Assembly: GCF_029227915.1 (NCBI RefSeq)
Contig: NC_079877.1
Span: forward strand, 1,550,001 to 1,614,000
Direction of reading: 5' to 3'
Source of the DNA: Hydractinia symbiolongicarpus
Taxonomy: Eukaryota > Cnidaria > Hydrozoa > Anthoathecata > Hydractiniidae
Length of the DNA: 64,000 nt
Shown one piece after another: positions 28,386-40,544 of the stretch. Every line of letters starts with the position of its first letter. Within the stretch, counting starts at the first letter, position 1. The translations under genes were made by a program, and so were the position numbers. The notes below the pieces were generated by a model. The model was not told where the DNA came from and made no database searches. It saw only the letters and a program-made list of their open reading frames with translations.

Positions 28386-28915
28386 GTAGCACTTCGTTAT
28401 AAAATTTACATAAATCAGTCATTTTTTACTGTAGGACCAATCGTAGCTGTTATCGCGCGCTGAAGAAATTGAGACAGTTTCCAGAACTACATTTCAATGA
28501 ATTTCTAACAGTATCAGTCCGTTTGAGTTACAACGGTTGCGTCACATATTCGTCCCAACATGTATTCAGGGATATTTTTCTGATATTACTAGGTTGTATC
28601 GCTTTTAACAGTGAAACGATTGCCTGTGGGACTTAGTTGAACTGATTCTAGACTGTGACCTTAAGAATGTGATAAGTGAGCCAATTGGACCCCAAGAAAT
28701 AACATTCTTCTTAATTTGACGTGATTGCCGGAACTCAGCGATTACACTGGGCGCTGTGGTAGCGCTTCATTTAAATATTTAGGTAAATAAGTCATTTTTT
28801 ACTGTGGGACGAATCCCAGCCGTTATCGCGCGCTGAAGAAATAGCGGCAGTTTCAAAACTACATTTCTAACGTTATCAGCCCGTTTGAGTTACAACGGTT
28901 GGGTCACATATCCGT
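28385..28915. repeat. 7-mer-spaced duplication, left copy
   Basis: About 530 bp matches about 30,983-31,513 at an offset of 2,598 bp, seven monomers. Shared markers are ATTTACATAAATCAGTC, CCAATCGTAGCTGTTATC, TTTCCAGAACTAC, GGGACTTAGTTGAACTG, TTTAGGTAAATAAG and a common 10-bp deletion. Confidence 0.8.
28860..28875. repeat. Site of a 10-bp deletion shared by two copies
   Basis: The usual ACATTTC-ATTGACTTTC-TAACGG is shortened here to ACATTTCTAACG by loss of ATTGACTTTC. TTTC flanks the lost segment in direct repeat, which suggests slippage between short direct repeats. The same deletion occurs 2,598 bp downstream near 31,466, so it predates the 7-mer-spaced duplication. Confidence 0.75.
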
Positions 28916-30983
28916 CCCCACATGTATTTAGTGATTTTTATCCAATATTACTAAGTTGTATCGCTTTTAACAGTGAAACGATTGACTGTGGGACTTAATT
29001 GAACCGATTCTGGACTGTGACATTATAAATGTGATAAATGAGCCAATTTGTCTCCAAGGAATAACATTCTTTTTAATTTGACGTGATTGCTGGAATTCTG
29101 CGATTACATTAAGCTCTGTGGTAGCGCTTTATTTAAAAATTTAGATGAAAAAGTCTTTTTTTACTGTGGGACCAATCCTGGCCGTTACCACGCGCTGAAT
29201 GAATAGGAACAGTTTCAAAGACTACATTTCATTGACTTTCCAGCGGTATAAATCCGTTTGAGTTACTACGGTTGCGTCACATATTCGTAGCAACATGTAT
29301 TTAGCGATAGTGTTCGCATATTACTAGGCTGCATCGCTTTTAACAGTGAAACGTTTCACTGTGGGACTTAATTGAACTGATTTTGGACTTTGACCTTATA
29401 AATGTAATAAATGAGCCAGTTTGACCACAAGAAATAACAGTGTTCTTAATTTGACATGATTGGTAGAATTTAGAGATTACACTGGGCGCTGTTGTTACGC
29501 TTTATTAAAAAATTAAGATAAATAAGTCAGTTTTTACTGTGGGACCAATCCTAGCGGTTAGTTCGCACTGAAGAAATAGAGACAGTTTCAAAAACTACAT
29601 TTCATGGACTTTCTAACGTTGTCAATCCGTTTGAGTTACAACGGTTGCGTCACATATTCGTACCAACATGTATTTAGTGACTTTTTTCCGATATTACTAA
29701 GTTGTATCGCTTTAAACAGTGAAACGACTGACTGTGCGACTTAATTCAACTGATTCTGGACTGTGACATTATAAATGTGATAAATGAGCCAATTGGACTC
29801 CAAGGAATAACATTCTTCTTAATTCGACATGATTGCTGGATTTCAGGAATTACACTGGGCTCTGTGGTAGCGCTTTATTTAAAAATTTAGATAAATAAGT
29901 CTTTTTTTACTGTAGGACCAATCCTGGCCGTTAGCACGCGCTGAAGAAATAGAGAGATTCTCAAAAACTACATTTCATTGACTTCTTGCTGGTATCAATC
30001 CGTTTGAGTTACAACGGTTGCGTCACATATTCGTACCAACATGTATTTAGTGAAATTTTTCGGATGTTACTAAGTTATATCGCTTCTAACAGTGAAACGA
30101 TTAACTCTGGGACTTAATTGAACTGATTCTGGACTGTGAACTTATAAATGTGATAGATGAGCCAATTGGACTCCAAGGAATAACATTCTTCTTAATTCGA
30201 CATGATTGCTGGATTTCAGGAATTACACTAGGCTCTGTGGTAGCACTTTATTTAAAAATTTAGATAAATAAGTCTTTTTTTAATGTGGGACCAATCCTGG
30301 CTGTTAGCACGCGCTGAAGAAATAGAGACATTCTAAAAGACTAAATTTCATTGACTTCTTGGCGGTATCAATCCGTTTGAGTTACAACGGTTGTGTCACA
30401 TAGTCGTACCAACATGTATTTAGTGTTATTTTTCTGATATTACTAAGTTATATCACTTTTAACATTGAAACGATTGCCTGTGGAACTTGATTGAAATAAG
30501 TTTGGCCTGTGACGTTATAAATGTGATAAGTGAGTCAACTAGATCCAAGAAATAACATTCTTCTTAATTTGACATGATTGCCGGAACTCAGCGATTACAC
30601 TGGGCGCTGTGGTAGCGCTTTATTTAAAAATTTAGATAAATAAGTCTTTTTTTACTGTGGGACCAATCCTGGCCGTTAGCACGCGCTGAAGAAATAGAGA
30701 GATTCTCAAAAACTACATTTCATTGACTTCTTGGCGGTATCAATCCGTTTGAGTTACAACGGTTGTGTCACATAGTCGTACCAACATGTATTTAGTGTTA
30801 TTTTTCTGATATTACTAAGTTATATCACTTTTAACAGTGAAACGATTGCCTGTGGAACTTGATTGAAATAAGTTTGGCCTGTGACGTTATAAATGTAATA
30901 AGTGAGTCAACTGGATCCAAGAAATAACATTCTTCTTAATTTGACATGATTGTCGGAACTCAGCGATTACACTGGGCGCTATG
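28915..30983. repeat. Mixed monomers, including two near-copies in tandem
   Basis: About 5-6 full-length monomers lie here. GATGAAAAAGTC and GATAGTGTTCGCATATTAC types occur at 29.1-29.3 kb. Two adjacent monomers ending in TGTGGAACTTGATTGAAATAAG (near 30,480 and 30,853) look like a recent single-monomer duplication. There is no unique sequence. Confidence 0.65.
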
Positions 30984-31513
30984 GTAGTACTTCATTATAA
31001 AATTTACATAAATCAGTCATTTTTTACTGTAGGACCAATCGTAGCTGTTATCGCGCGCTGAAAAAATTGAGACAGTTTCCAGAACTACATTTCAATGAAT
31101 TTCTAACAGTATCAGTCCGTTTGAGTTACAACGGTTGCGTCACATATTCGTCCCCACATGTATTTAGGGATATTTTTCTGACATTAGTAGGTTGTATCGC
31201 TTTTAACAGTGAAACGATTGCCTGTGGGACTTAGTTGAACTGATTCTAGACTGTGACCTTAAGAATGTGATAAGTGAGCCAATTGGACCCCAAGAAATAA
31301 CATTATTCTTAATTTGACGTGATTGCCGGAACTCAGCGATTACACTGGGCGCTGTGGTAGCGCTTCATTTAAATATTTAGGTAAATAAGTCATTTTTTAC
31401 GGTGGGACGAATCCCAGCCGTTATCGCGCGCTGAAGAAATAGCGACAGTTTCAAAACTACATTTCTTACGGTATCAGCCCGTTTGAGTTACAACAGTTGG
31501 GTCACATATTCGT
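30983..31513. repeat. 7-mer-spaced duplication, right copy
   Basis: This is the partner of 28,385-28,915 and carries the same 10-bp deletion near 31,466. It ends where the right copy reads ATTCGTACCAATATG and the left ATCCGTCCCCACATG. Confidence 0.8.
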
Positions 31514-33360
31514 ACCAATATGTATTTATTGACTTTTTCCGATATTACTAAGTTATATCGCTTTTAACAGTGAAACAATTGACTCTGGGACTTAATTGAA
31601 GTAACTTTGGCCTGCGACCTTATAAATGTGATAAATGAGCCAATTGGACTCCAAGGCATAACATTCTTCTTAATTCGACATGATTGCTGGAATTCAGCGA
31701 TTACATTAGGATCTGTGGTAGCGCTTTCTTTAAAAATTTAGATAAATAAGTCTTTTTTTACTGTGGGACCAATCCTGGCCGTCAGCAAGCGCTGAAGAAA
31801 TAGAGACATTCTAAAAGACTACATTTCATTGACTTCTTGGCGGTATCAATCCGTTTGAGTTACAACGGTTGGGCACATACTTGTACCAACATGTGTTTAG
31901 CGATATTTTTTGGCTATTATTAGGTTACATTGCTTTTAACAGTGAAGCGATTGACTGTGGTACTTAATTGAACTGATTTTGGACTGTGACCTTATAAGTG
32001 TGATGAGTGACACAATTGGACTCCAAGAAGTAACATTCTTCTTAATTTTACATGATTGCCGAAACTCAGCTATTACACTGGGCGCTGTGATAGCACTTCA
32101 TTTAAAAACGTAGATAAATAAGTCATAATTACTGTGGGACCAATCTTGGCCGTTAGCACGCGCTGAATAAATAGGAACAGTTTCCAAAATTACATTTCAT
32201 TAACTTTCTAGCGGTATAAATCCGTTTGAGTTACAACGGTTGGGTCACATATTCGTACCATCATGTATTTAGGGATATTTTTCTAATATTACTAGGTTGC
32301 ATCCCTTTTAACAGTGAAATGATTGACTGCGGGACTTAATTGAACTAACTTTGGACTGAAACTTTATAAGTGTGATAAGTGAGACAATTGGACTCCAAGA
32401 AATAACATTCTTCTTAATTTGACATGATTGCCGAAACTCAGCGATTACACTGGGCGCTGTGGTAGCGCTTCTCGTAAAAATTTAGAAAAGAAAGTCGTTT
32501 TTTACTGCGTGACCAAGCCTAGCCGGTTGCGCGCGCTGAAGAAATAGAAACAGGTTCAATTACTACATTGTACTGACCTTCTAACGGTGTCAGTCCGTTT
32601 GAGTTACAACGGTTGGGTCACATATTCGTACCATCATGTACTTAGGGATATTTTTCTAATATTACTAGGTTGCATCCCTTTTAACGGTGAAACGATTAAC
32701 TGTGGGACTTAATTGAACTAACTTTGGACTGTGACCTGACAACTGCGATAAATAAGACAATTGGAGTCCAAGAAATAACATTCTTCTTAATTTGACATGA
32801 TTGCCGCAACTCAGCGATTAAACCGGACGCTGTGGTAGCACTTCATTTAAAAATTTAGATAAATAAGTCATTCTTTACTGTGGGACCAATCCTAGGCGCT
32901 ATCGCGCGCTGATGAAATAGCGACAGGTTAAAAAACTACATTTCATTGACTTTCTAATGGTGTTAGTCCGTTTGAGTTACAACGCTTGGGTCACATATGC
33001 GTACTAACATGTATTTAGGGATATTTTTTTAATATTACTAGGTTGCATCCCTTTTAACAGTGAAACGATTGACTGCGGGACTTAATTGAACTAACTTTGG
33101 ACTGAAACTTTATAAGTGTGATAAGTGAGACAATTGAACTCCAAGAAATAACATTCTTCTTAATTTGACATGATTGCCGAAACTCAGCGATTACACTGGG
33201 CGCTGTGGTAGCGCTTCATTTAAAAACTTAGATAAATAAGTCATAATTACTGTGGGACTAATCTTGGCCGTTAGGACGCGCTGAATAAATAAGAATAGTT
33301 TCAAGAACTACATTTCATTGAATTTCTAGCGGTATCAAACGTTTGAGTTACAACGGTTGC
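31513..33360. repeat. Divergent mixed monomers
   Basis: About five monomers that look more divergent from each other than those in the flanking blocks. They carry private forms such as TTTGGCTATTATTAGG near 31,909, GAAACTTTATAAGTGTG (near 32,359 and 33,104), CTTCTCGTAAAAATTTAG near 32,468 and TGCGTGACCAAGCC near 32,507. They may be an older, less homogenised segment. Only satellite sequence is present. Confidence 0.6.
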
Positions 33361-36300
33361 GTGACATATTCCTTCCAACTTGTATTTTGCCATATTTTTC
33401 GCATATTACAAGGTTGCATCGCTTTTAACAGTGAAACGATTGACTGTGGGACTTAATTAAACTGATTTAGGACTGTGACTTTATAAATGTTATAAGTGAG
33501 ACTATTGGACTCCAAGAATAAACATTCTTCTTAATTTGACATGATTGCTGGAATTCAGCGATTACACTGGGCGCTGTGCTAGCGCTTCATTTAAAAGTTT
33601 AGATAAATAACTCATTTATTACTGTGGGACCAATCCTGGCCGTTAGCAAGCGCTGAATAAATAGGAACAGTTTCAAAAACTACATTTCATTGACTTTCTA
33701 ACTGTATCAATCTGTTTCAGTTACAACGCTTGCGTGACATATTCGTACCAACATGTATTTAGCGATATTTTTTCGCTATTACTAGGCTACATCGCTTTTA
33801 ACAGTGAAGCGATTGACTGTGGGACTTAATTGAACTGATTTTGGACTGTGACCTTATAAGTGTGATAAGTGAGACAATTGGACTCCAAGACGTAACATTC
33901 TTCTTAATTTGACATGATTGCCGAAACTCAGCGATTACACTGGGCGCTGTGGTAGCGCTTCATTTAAAAACTTAGATAAATAAGTCATAATTACTGTGGG
34001 ACTAATCTTGGCCGTTAGCACGCGCTGAATAAATAAGAATAGTTTCAAAAACTACATTTCATTGAATTTCTAGCGGTATCAAACGTTTGAGTTACAACGG
34101 TTGCGTCACATATTCGTACCAACATGTATTTAGCGATATTTTTTCGCTATTACTAGGCTACATCGCTTTTAACAGTGAAGCGATTGACTGTGGGACTTAA
34201 TTGAACTGATTTTGGACTGTGACCTTATAAGTGTGATAAGTGAGACAATTGGACTCCAAGACATAACATTCTTCTTAATTTGACATGATTGCCGAAACTC
34301 AGCGATTACACTGGTCGCTGTGGTAGCGCTTCATTTAAAAATTTAGATAAATAAATCATTCTTTACCGTGGGACGAATCCTAGCCGTTATCGCGCGTTGA
34401 AGAAATAGCGACAGTTTCAAAAACTACATTTCATTGACTTTCTAACTGTATCAATCTGTTTCAGTTACAACGGTTGCGTGACATATTCCTTCCAACTTGT
34501 TTTTTGCCATATTTTTCGCATATTACAAGGTTGCATCGCTTTTAACAGTGAAACGATTGACTGTGGGACTTAATTGAACTGATTTAGGACTGTGACTTTA
34601 TAAATGTTATAAGTGAGACTATTGGACTCCAAGAATAAACATTCTTCTTAATTTGACATGATTGCTGGAATTCAGCGATTACACTGGGCGCTGTGCTAGC
34701 GCTTCATTTAAAAGTTTAGATAAATAACTCATTCTTTAATGTGGGACCAATCCTGGCCGTTAGCAAGCGCTGAATAAATAGGAACAGTTTCAAAAACTAC
34801 ATTTCATTGACTTTTTAACTGTATCAAACGTTTGAGTTACAACGGTTGCGTCACATATTCGTACCAACATGTATTTAGCGATATTTTTTCGCTATTACTA
34901 GGCTACATCGCTTTTAACAGTGAAGCGATTGACTGTGGGACTTAATTGAACTGATTTTGGACTGTGACCTTATAAGTGTGATAAGTGAGACAATTGGACT
35001 CCAAGACGTAACATTCTTCTTAATTTGACATGATTGCCGAAACTCAGCGATTACACTGGGCGCTGTGGTAGCGCTTCATTTAAAAACTTAGATAAATAAG
35101 TCATAATTACTGTGGGACTAATCTTGGCCGTTAGCACGCGCTGAATAAATAAGAATAGTTTCAAAAACTACATTTCATTGAATTTCTAGCGGTATCAATC
35201 GTTTGAGTTACAACGGTTGCGTCACATATTCGTACCAACATGTATTTAGCGATATTTTTTCGCTATTACTAGGCTACATCGCTTTGAACAGTGAAGCGAT
35301 TGACTGTGGGACTTAATTGAACTGATTTTGGACTGTGACCTTATAAGTGTGATAAGTGAGACAATTGGACTCCAAGACATAACATTCTTCTTAATTTGAC
35401 ATGATTGCCGAAACTCAGCGATTACACTGGTCGCTGTGGTAGCGCTTCATTTAAAAATTTAGATAAATAAGTCATTCTTTACCGTGGGACGAATCCTAGC
35501 CGTTATCGCGCGCTGAAGAAATAGCGACAGTTTCAAAAACTACATTTCATTGACTTTCTAACTGTATCAATCTGTTTCAGTTACAACGGTTGCGTGACAT
35601 ATTCCTTCCAACTTGTTTTTTGCCATATTTTTCGCATATTACAAGGTTGCATCGCTTTTAACAGTGAAACGATTGACTGTGGGACTTAATTGAACTGATT
35701 TAGGACTGTGACTTTATAAATGTTATAAGTGAGACTATTGGACTCCAAGAATAAACATTCTTCTTAATTTGACATGATTGCTGGAATTCAGCGATTACAC
35801 TGGGCGCTGTGCTAGCGCTTCATTTAAAAGTTTAGATAAATAACTCATTCTTTAATGTGGGACCAATCCTGGCCGTTAGCAAGCGCTGAATAAATAGGAA
35901 CAGTTTCAAAAACTACATTTCATTGACTTTTTAACTGTATCAAACGTTTGAGTTACAACGGTTGCGTCACATATTCGTACCAACATGTATTTAGCGATAT
36001 TTTTTCGCTATTACTAGGCTACATCGCTTTTAACAGTGAAGCGATTGACTGTGGGACTTAATTGAACTGATTTTGGACTGTGACCTTATAAGTGTGATAA
36101 GTGAGACAATTGGACTCCAAGACGTAACATTCTTCTTAATTTGACATGATTGCCGAAACTCAGCGATTACACTGGGCGCGTTGGTAGCGCTTCATTTAAA
36201 AATTTAGATAAATAAGTCATTCTTTACCGTGGGACGAATCCTAGCCGTTATCGCGCGCTGAAGAAATAGCGACAGTTTCAAAAACTACATTTCATTGACT

Positions 36301-36480
36301 TTCTAACTGTATCAATCTGTTTAAGTTACAACAGCTGCGTGACATATTCCTTCCAACTTGTATTTTGCCATATTTTTCGCATATTACAAGGTTGCATCGC
36401 TTTTAACAGTGAAACGATTGCCTGTGGGACTTAATTGAACTGATTTAGGACTGTGACTTTATAAATGTTATAAGTGAGAC
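33360..36480. repeat. Trimer higher-order repeat array (~1,116-bp period)
   Basis: A three-monomer unit repeats here. The marker GCCATATTTTTCGCATATTAC with CAAGG appears near 33,387, 34,505, 35,621 and 36,366. GTGCTAGCGCTTCATTTAAAAG appears near 33,575, 34,692 and 35,808. The last cycle is shortened to two monomers: near 36,170 a GGGCGCGTTGGTAGC variant marks the switch. The three monomers are distinct subtypes, including one with TTTTTTCGCTATTACTAGGC and GTGAAGCGATTG. Small patches differ between cycles. Confidence 0.85.
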
Positions 36481-37757
36481 TATTGGACTCCAAGAATAAA
36501 CATTCTTCTTAATTTGACATGATTGCCGGAACTCAGCGATTACACCGGGCGCTGTGGTAGCACTTCATTTAAAAATTTAGATAAATAAGTCATTCTTCAC
36601 TGTGGGACCAATCCTGGCCTTTAGCACGCGCTGAAAAAATAAAGAGATTCTCAAAAACTACATTTCATTGACTTCTTGCCGGTATCAATCCGTTTGAGTT
36701 AGAACGGTTGCGTCACATATTCGTGCCAACATGTATTTAGTGATATTTTTCGGATATTACTAAGTTATATCGCTTTTAACAGTGAAACGATTGACTCTGG
36801 GACTTAATTGATGTAACTTTGGACTGCGACCTTATAAATGTGATAAATGAGCCAATTGGACTCCAAGGAATAACATTCTTCTTAATTCGACATGATTGCT
36901 GGAATTCAGCGATTACACTAGGATCTGTGGTAGCGCTTTCTCTAAAAGTTTAGATAAATAAGTCTTTTTTTACTGTGGGACCAATCCTGGCCGTTAGCAC
37001 GCGCTGAAGAAATAGAGACATTCTAAAAGACTAAATTTCATGGACTTCTTGGCGGTATCAATCCGATTGAGTTACTACGGTTGTGTCACATAGTCGTACC
37101 AACATGTATTTAGTGATATTTTTCTGATATTACTAAGTTATATCACTTTTAACAGTGAAACGATTGCCTGTGGAACTCAATTGAATTAAGTTTGGCCTGT
37201 GACCTTATAAATGTGATAAGTGAGTCAACTGGATCCAAGAATTAATATTCTTCTTAATTTGACATGATTGCCGGAACTCAGCGATTACACCGGGCGCTGT
37301 GGTAGCACTTCATTTAAAAATTTAGATAAATAAGTCATTCTTCACTGTGGGACCAATCCTGGCCGTTAGCACGCGCTGAATAAATAGGAATAGTTTCAAA
37401 AACTACATTTCAATGACTTTCTAGCGGTATAAATCCGTTTGAGTTACAAAGGTTGCGTTACATATTCGTACCAACATGTATTTAGCGATAGTGTTCGGAT
37501 AATACTAGGTTGCATGGCTTTAAACAGTGAAACGTTTGACTGTGGGACTTAATTGAACTGATTGTGGACTTTGACCTTATAAATGTAATAAATAAGCCAG
37601 TTTGACTACAAGAAATAACGTTGTTTTTAATTTGACATAATTGCTGGAACTCAGCGATTACAGTGGGTGCTGTGGTAGCGCTTCATTAAAATATCTAGAT
37701 AAATAAGTCATTTTTTACTGTGGGACGAATCCTAGCCGTTATCGCGTGCTGAAGAAA
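35110..37757. repeat. Long-distance segmental duplication, left copy (~2.65 kb)
   Basis: This matches about 51,384-54,031 at a constant offset of 16,274 bp. Shared diagnostic variants are ATCGCTTTGAACAGTGAAG (near 35,278 and 51,552), GGCGCGTTGGTAGC, CTGAAAAAATAAAGAG, TTTCTCTAAAAGTTTAG and AATTAATATTCTTCTTAA. The copies separate after ATCGCGTGCTGAAGAAATAG: here GAGATTCTC follows, there CGACAGTTTC. The offset becomes a whole number of monomers (43) once the two truncated units at 50.3-50.6 kb are allowed for. Confidence 0.85.
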
Positions 37758-40544
37758 TAGAGAGATTCTCAAAAACTACATTTCATTGACTTCTTGCCGG
37801 TATCAATCCGTTTGAGTTAGAACGGTTGCGTCACATATTCGTGCCAACATGTATTTAGTGATATTTTTCGGATATTACTAAGTTATATCGCTTTTAACAG
37901 TGAAACGATTGACTCTGGGACTTAATTGATGTAACTTTGGACTGCGACCTTATAAATGTGATAAATGAGCCAATTGGACTCCAAGGAATAACATTCTTCT
38001 TAATTCGACATGATTGCTGGAATTCAGCGATTACACTAGGATCTGTGGTAGCGCTTTCTCTAAAAGTTTAGATAAATAAGTCTTTTTTTACTGTGGGACC
38101 AATCCTGGCCGTTAGCACGCGCTGAAGAAATAGAGACATTCTAAAAGACTAAATTTCATGGACTTCTTGGCGGTATCAATCCGATTGAGTTACTACGGTT
38201 GTGTCACATAGTCGTACCAACATGTATTTAGTGATATTTTTCTGATATTACTAAGTTATATCACTTTTAACAGTGAAACGATTGCCTGTGGAACTCAATT
38301 GAATTAAGTTTGGACTGTGACCTAATAAGTGTATTAAGTGAGACAATTGGACTCCAAGAAGTAACATTCTTCTTAATTTACAATGATTGCCGAAACTCAG
38401 CGATTACACTGGGCGCTGTGGTAGCGCTTCATTTAAAAATTAAGAGAAGAAAGTCATTTTTTACTTTGGGACCAATCTTGGCCGTTAGCGCGCGCTGAAG
38501 AAATAGCGAGAGCATCAAAAAATACATTTCATTAAACTTCTAACAGTGTCAGTCCGTTTGAGTTACAACTGTTGGGTCACATATTCGTACTAACATGTAT
38601 TTAGCGTTATTTTCTCATATTACTAGGTTGCATCGTTTTAACAGTGAAACGATTGACTGTGGGACTTAATGAAATAACTTTGGACTGTAACCTGATAAAT
38701 GTGATAAATAAGACAATTGGACCCCAAGAAATAACATTCTTCTTAATTTGACGTGATTGTTGGAACTCAGCGATTACACTGGGCGCTGTGCTAGCGCTTC
38801 ATTTAAAAGTTTAGATAAATAAGTCATTCTTTACTGTGGGACCAATCCTGGCCGTTAGCACTCGCTGAATAAATAGGAACAGTTTCCAAAACTACATTTC
38901 ATTGAATTCCTAGCGGTATAAATCCGTTTGAGTTACAACGGTTGCGTTACATATTCGTACCAACATGTATTTAGCGATAGTGTTTGGATAATACTAGGTT
39001 GCATCGCTTTTAACAGTGAAACGTTTGACTGTGGGATTTAATTGAACTGATTGTGGACTTTGACCTTATAAATGTGATAAATAAGCCAGTTTGACTACAA
39101 GAAATAACGTTGTTTTTAATTTGACATGATTGCTGGAACTCAGCGGTTACAGTGGGCGCTGTGGTAGCGCTTTTTTAAAAAATGAAGATAAATAAGTCAT
39201 TTTTTACTGTGGGACCAATTCTGGCCGTTAGTTCGCGCTGAAGAAATAGGGACAGTTTCAAAAACTACATTTCATTGATTTTCTATCGGTGTCCATCCGT
39301 TTGAGTTACAACGGTTGCGTCACATATTCATACCAACATGTATTTAGTGATTTTTTCCGATATTACTAAGTTACATCGCTTTTAACAATGAAATGATTGA
39401 CTGTGGAGCTTAATTGAACTAGCTTTGGCCTGTGACCTTATTAATGTGATAAGTTAGCCAACTGGACTCCAAGAAATAACATTCTTCTTATTTTGACATG
39501 ATTGCTGGAACTCAGCGATTACACTGGGCGCTGTGGTAGCGCTTCATTTAAAAATTTAGATAAATAAGTCATTCTTTACTGTGGGAGCAATCGTAGCCGT
39601 TGTCGCGAGCTGAAAAAATAGCGACAGTTTCAAAAACTACATTTCAATGACGTTCTAACGGTGTCAGTCCGTTTGAGTTACAACGGTTGGGACACATATT
39701 TGTACCAACATGTATTTAGCGATATTTTTCTCATATTACTAGTTAGCATCGCTTTTAACAGTGAAACCATTGACTGCGGGACTTAATTGAACTGATTTTG
39801 GACTGCGACCTTATAAATGTTATAATTGAGAAAATTGGACTCTAAGAAATGACATTCTTCTTAATTTTACATGATTGCTGGAACTCAGCGATTACACTGG
39901 GCGCTGTGGTTGCGCTTTATTTAAAAATTAAGATAAATAAGTCATTTTTTACTGTGGGACGAATCCTAGTCGTTAGTTCGCGCTGAAGAAATAGAGACAG
40001 TTTCAAAAACTACATTTCAGTAAATTTCTAACAGTTTTAATCCTTTGAGTTGCAACGGTTGCGTCACATATTCGCACCAACATGTATTTAGTGATTTTCT
40101 TCCGTTATTACTAAGTTGTATCGCTTTCAACAGTGAAACGATTGACTGTGGGACTTAATTGAACTGATTTTGGACTTTGACCTTATTAATGTGATAAATG
40201 AGCAATTTTGACTACAAGAAATAACATTCTTCTTAATTTGACATGATTGCTGGAACTCAGCGATTACACTGGGCCCTGTGGTAGCGCTTTATTTAAAAAT
40301 TAAGATAAATAAGTCATTTTTTACTGTGGGACCAATCCTAGCCGTTAGCGCCCGCTGAAGGAATAGAGGCATTCTCAAAAACTACATTTAATTGGTTTTT
40401 TGGCGGTATCAATCCGTTTGAGTTACAACGGTTGCGTCACATATTCGTACAACATGTATTTAATGACATTTCTCCGATATTACTAAGTTATATCGCTTTT
40501 AACAATGAAATGATTGACTGTGGAGCTTAATTGAGCTAGCTTTG
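37195..40544. repeat. 9-mer higher-order repeat, copy 1 (3,350 bp)
   Basis: A nine-monomer unit is repeated in tandem at an offset of exactly 3,350 bp. In my line-by-line comparison the copies looked letter-identical over the full unit, and the match runs on to about 40,760/44,110. The unit contains the CCTAATAAGTGTATTAAG, AAGAGAAGAAAGTC, GATAGTGTTTGGATAATAC, CAGCGGTTACAG, GTGTCCATCCG and AATTGGTTTTTTGG variants. Within it, about 37,761-38,310 also echoes 36,642-37,190 at a 3-monomer offset. A 62-codon frame at 38,310-38,498 (TTG start) is satellite sequence, not a gene. Confidence 0.92.

Noticed and set aside
38310-38498. 62-64-codon open frame repeated at 41,660, 44,258, 47,977 and 55,329
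   Set aside because: It begins with TTG, lies wholly inside monomers, has no recognisable domain, and recurs only because its monomer was carried by the 9-mer, 10-mer and later duplications. Chance loss of stops in one subtype explains it.
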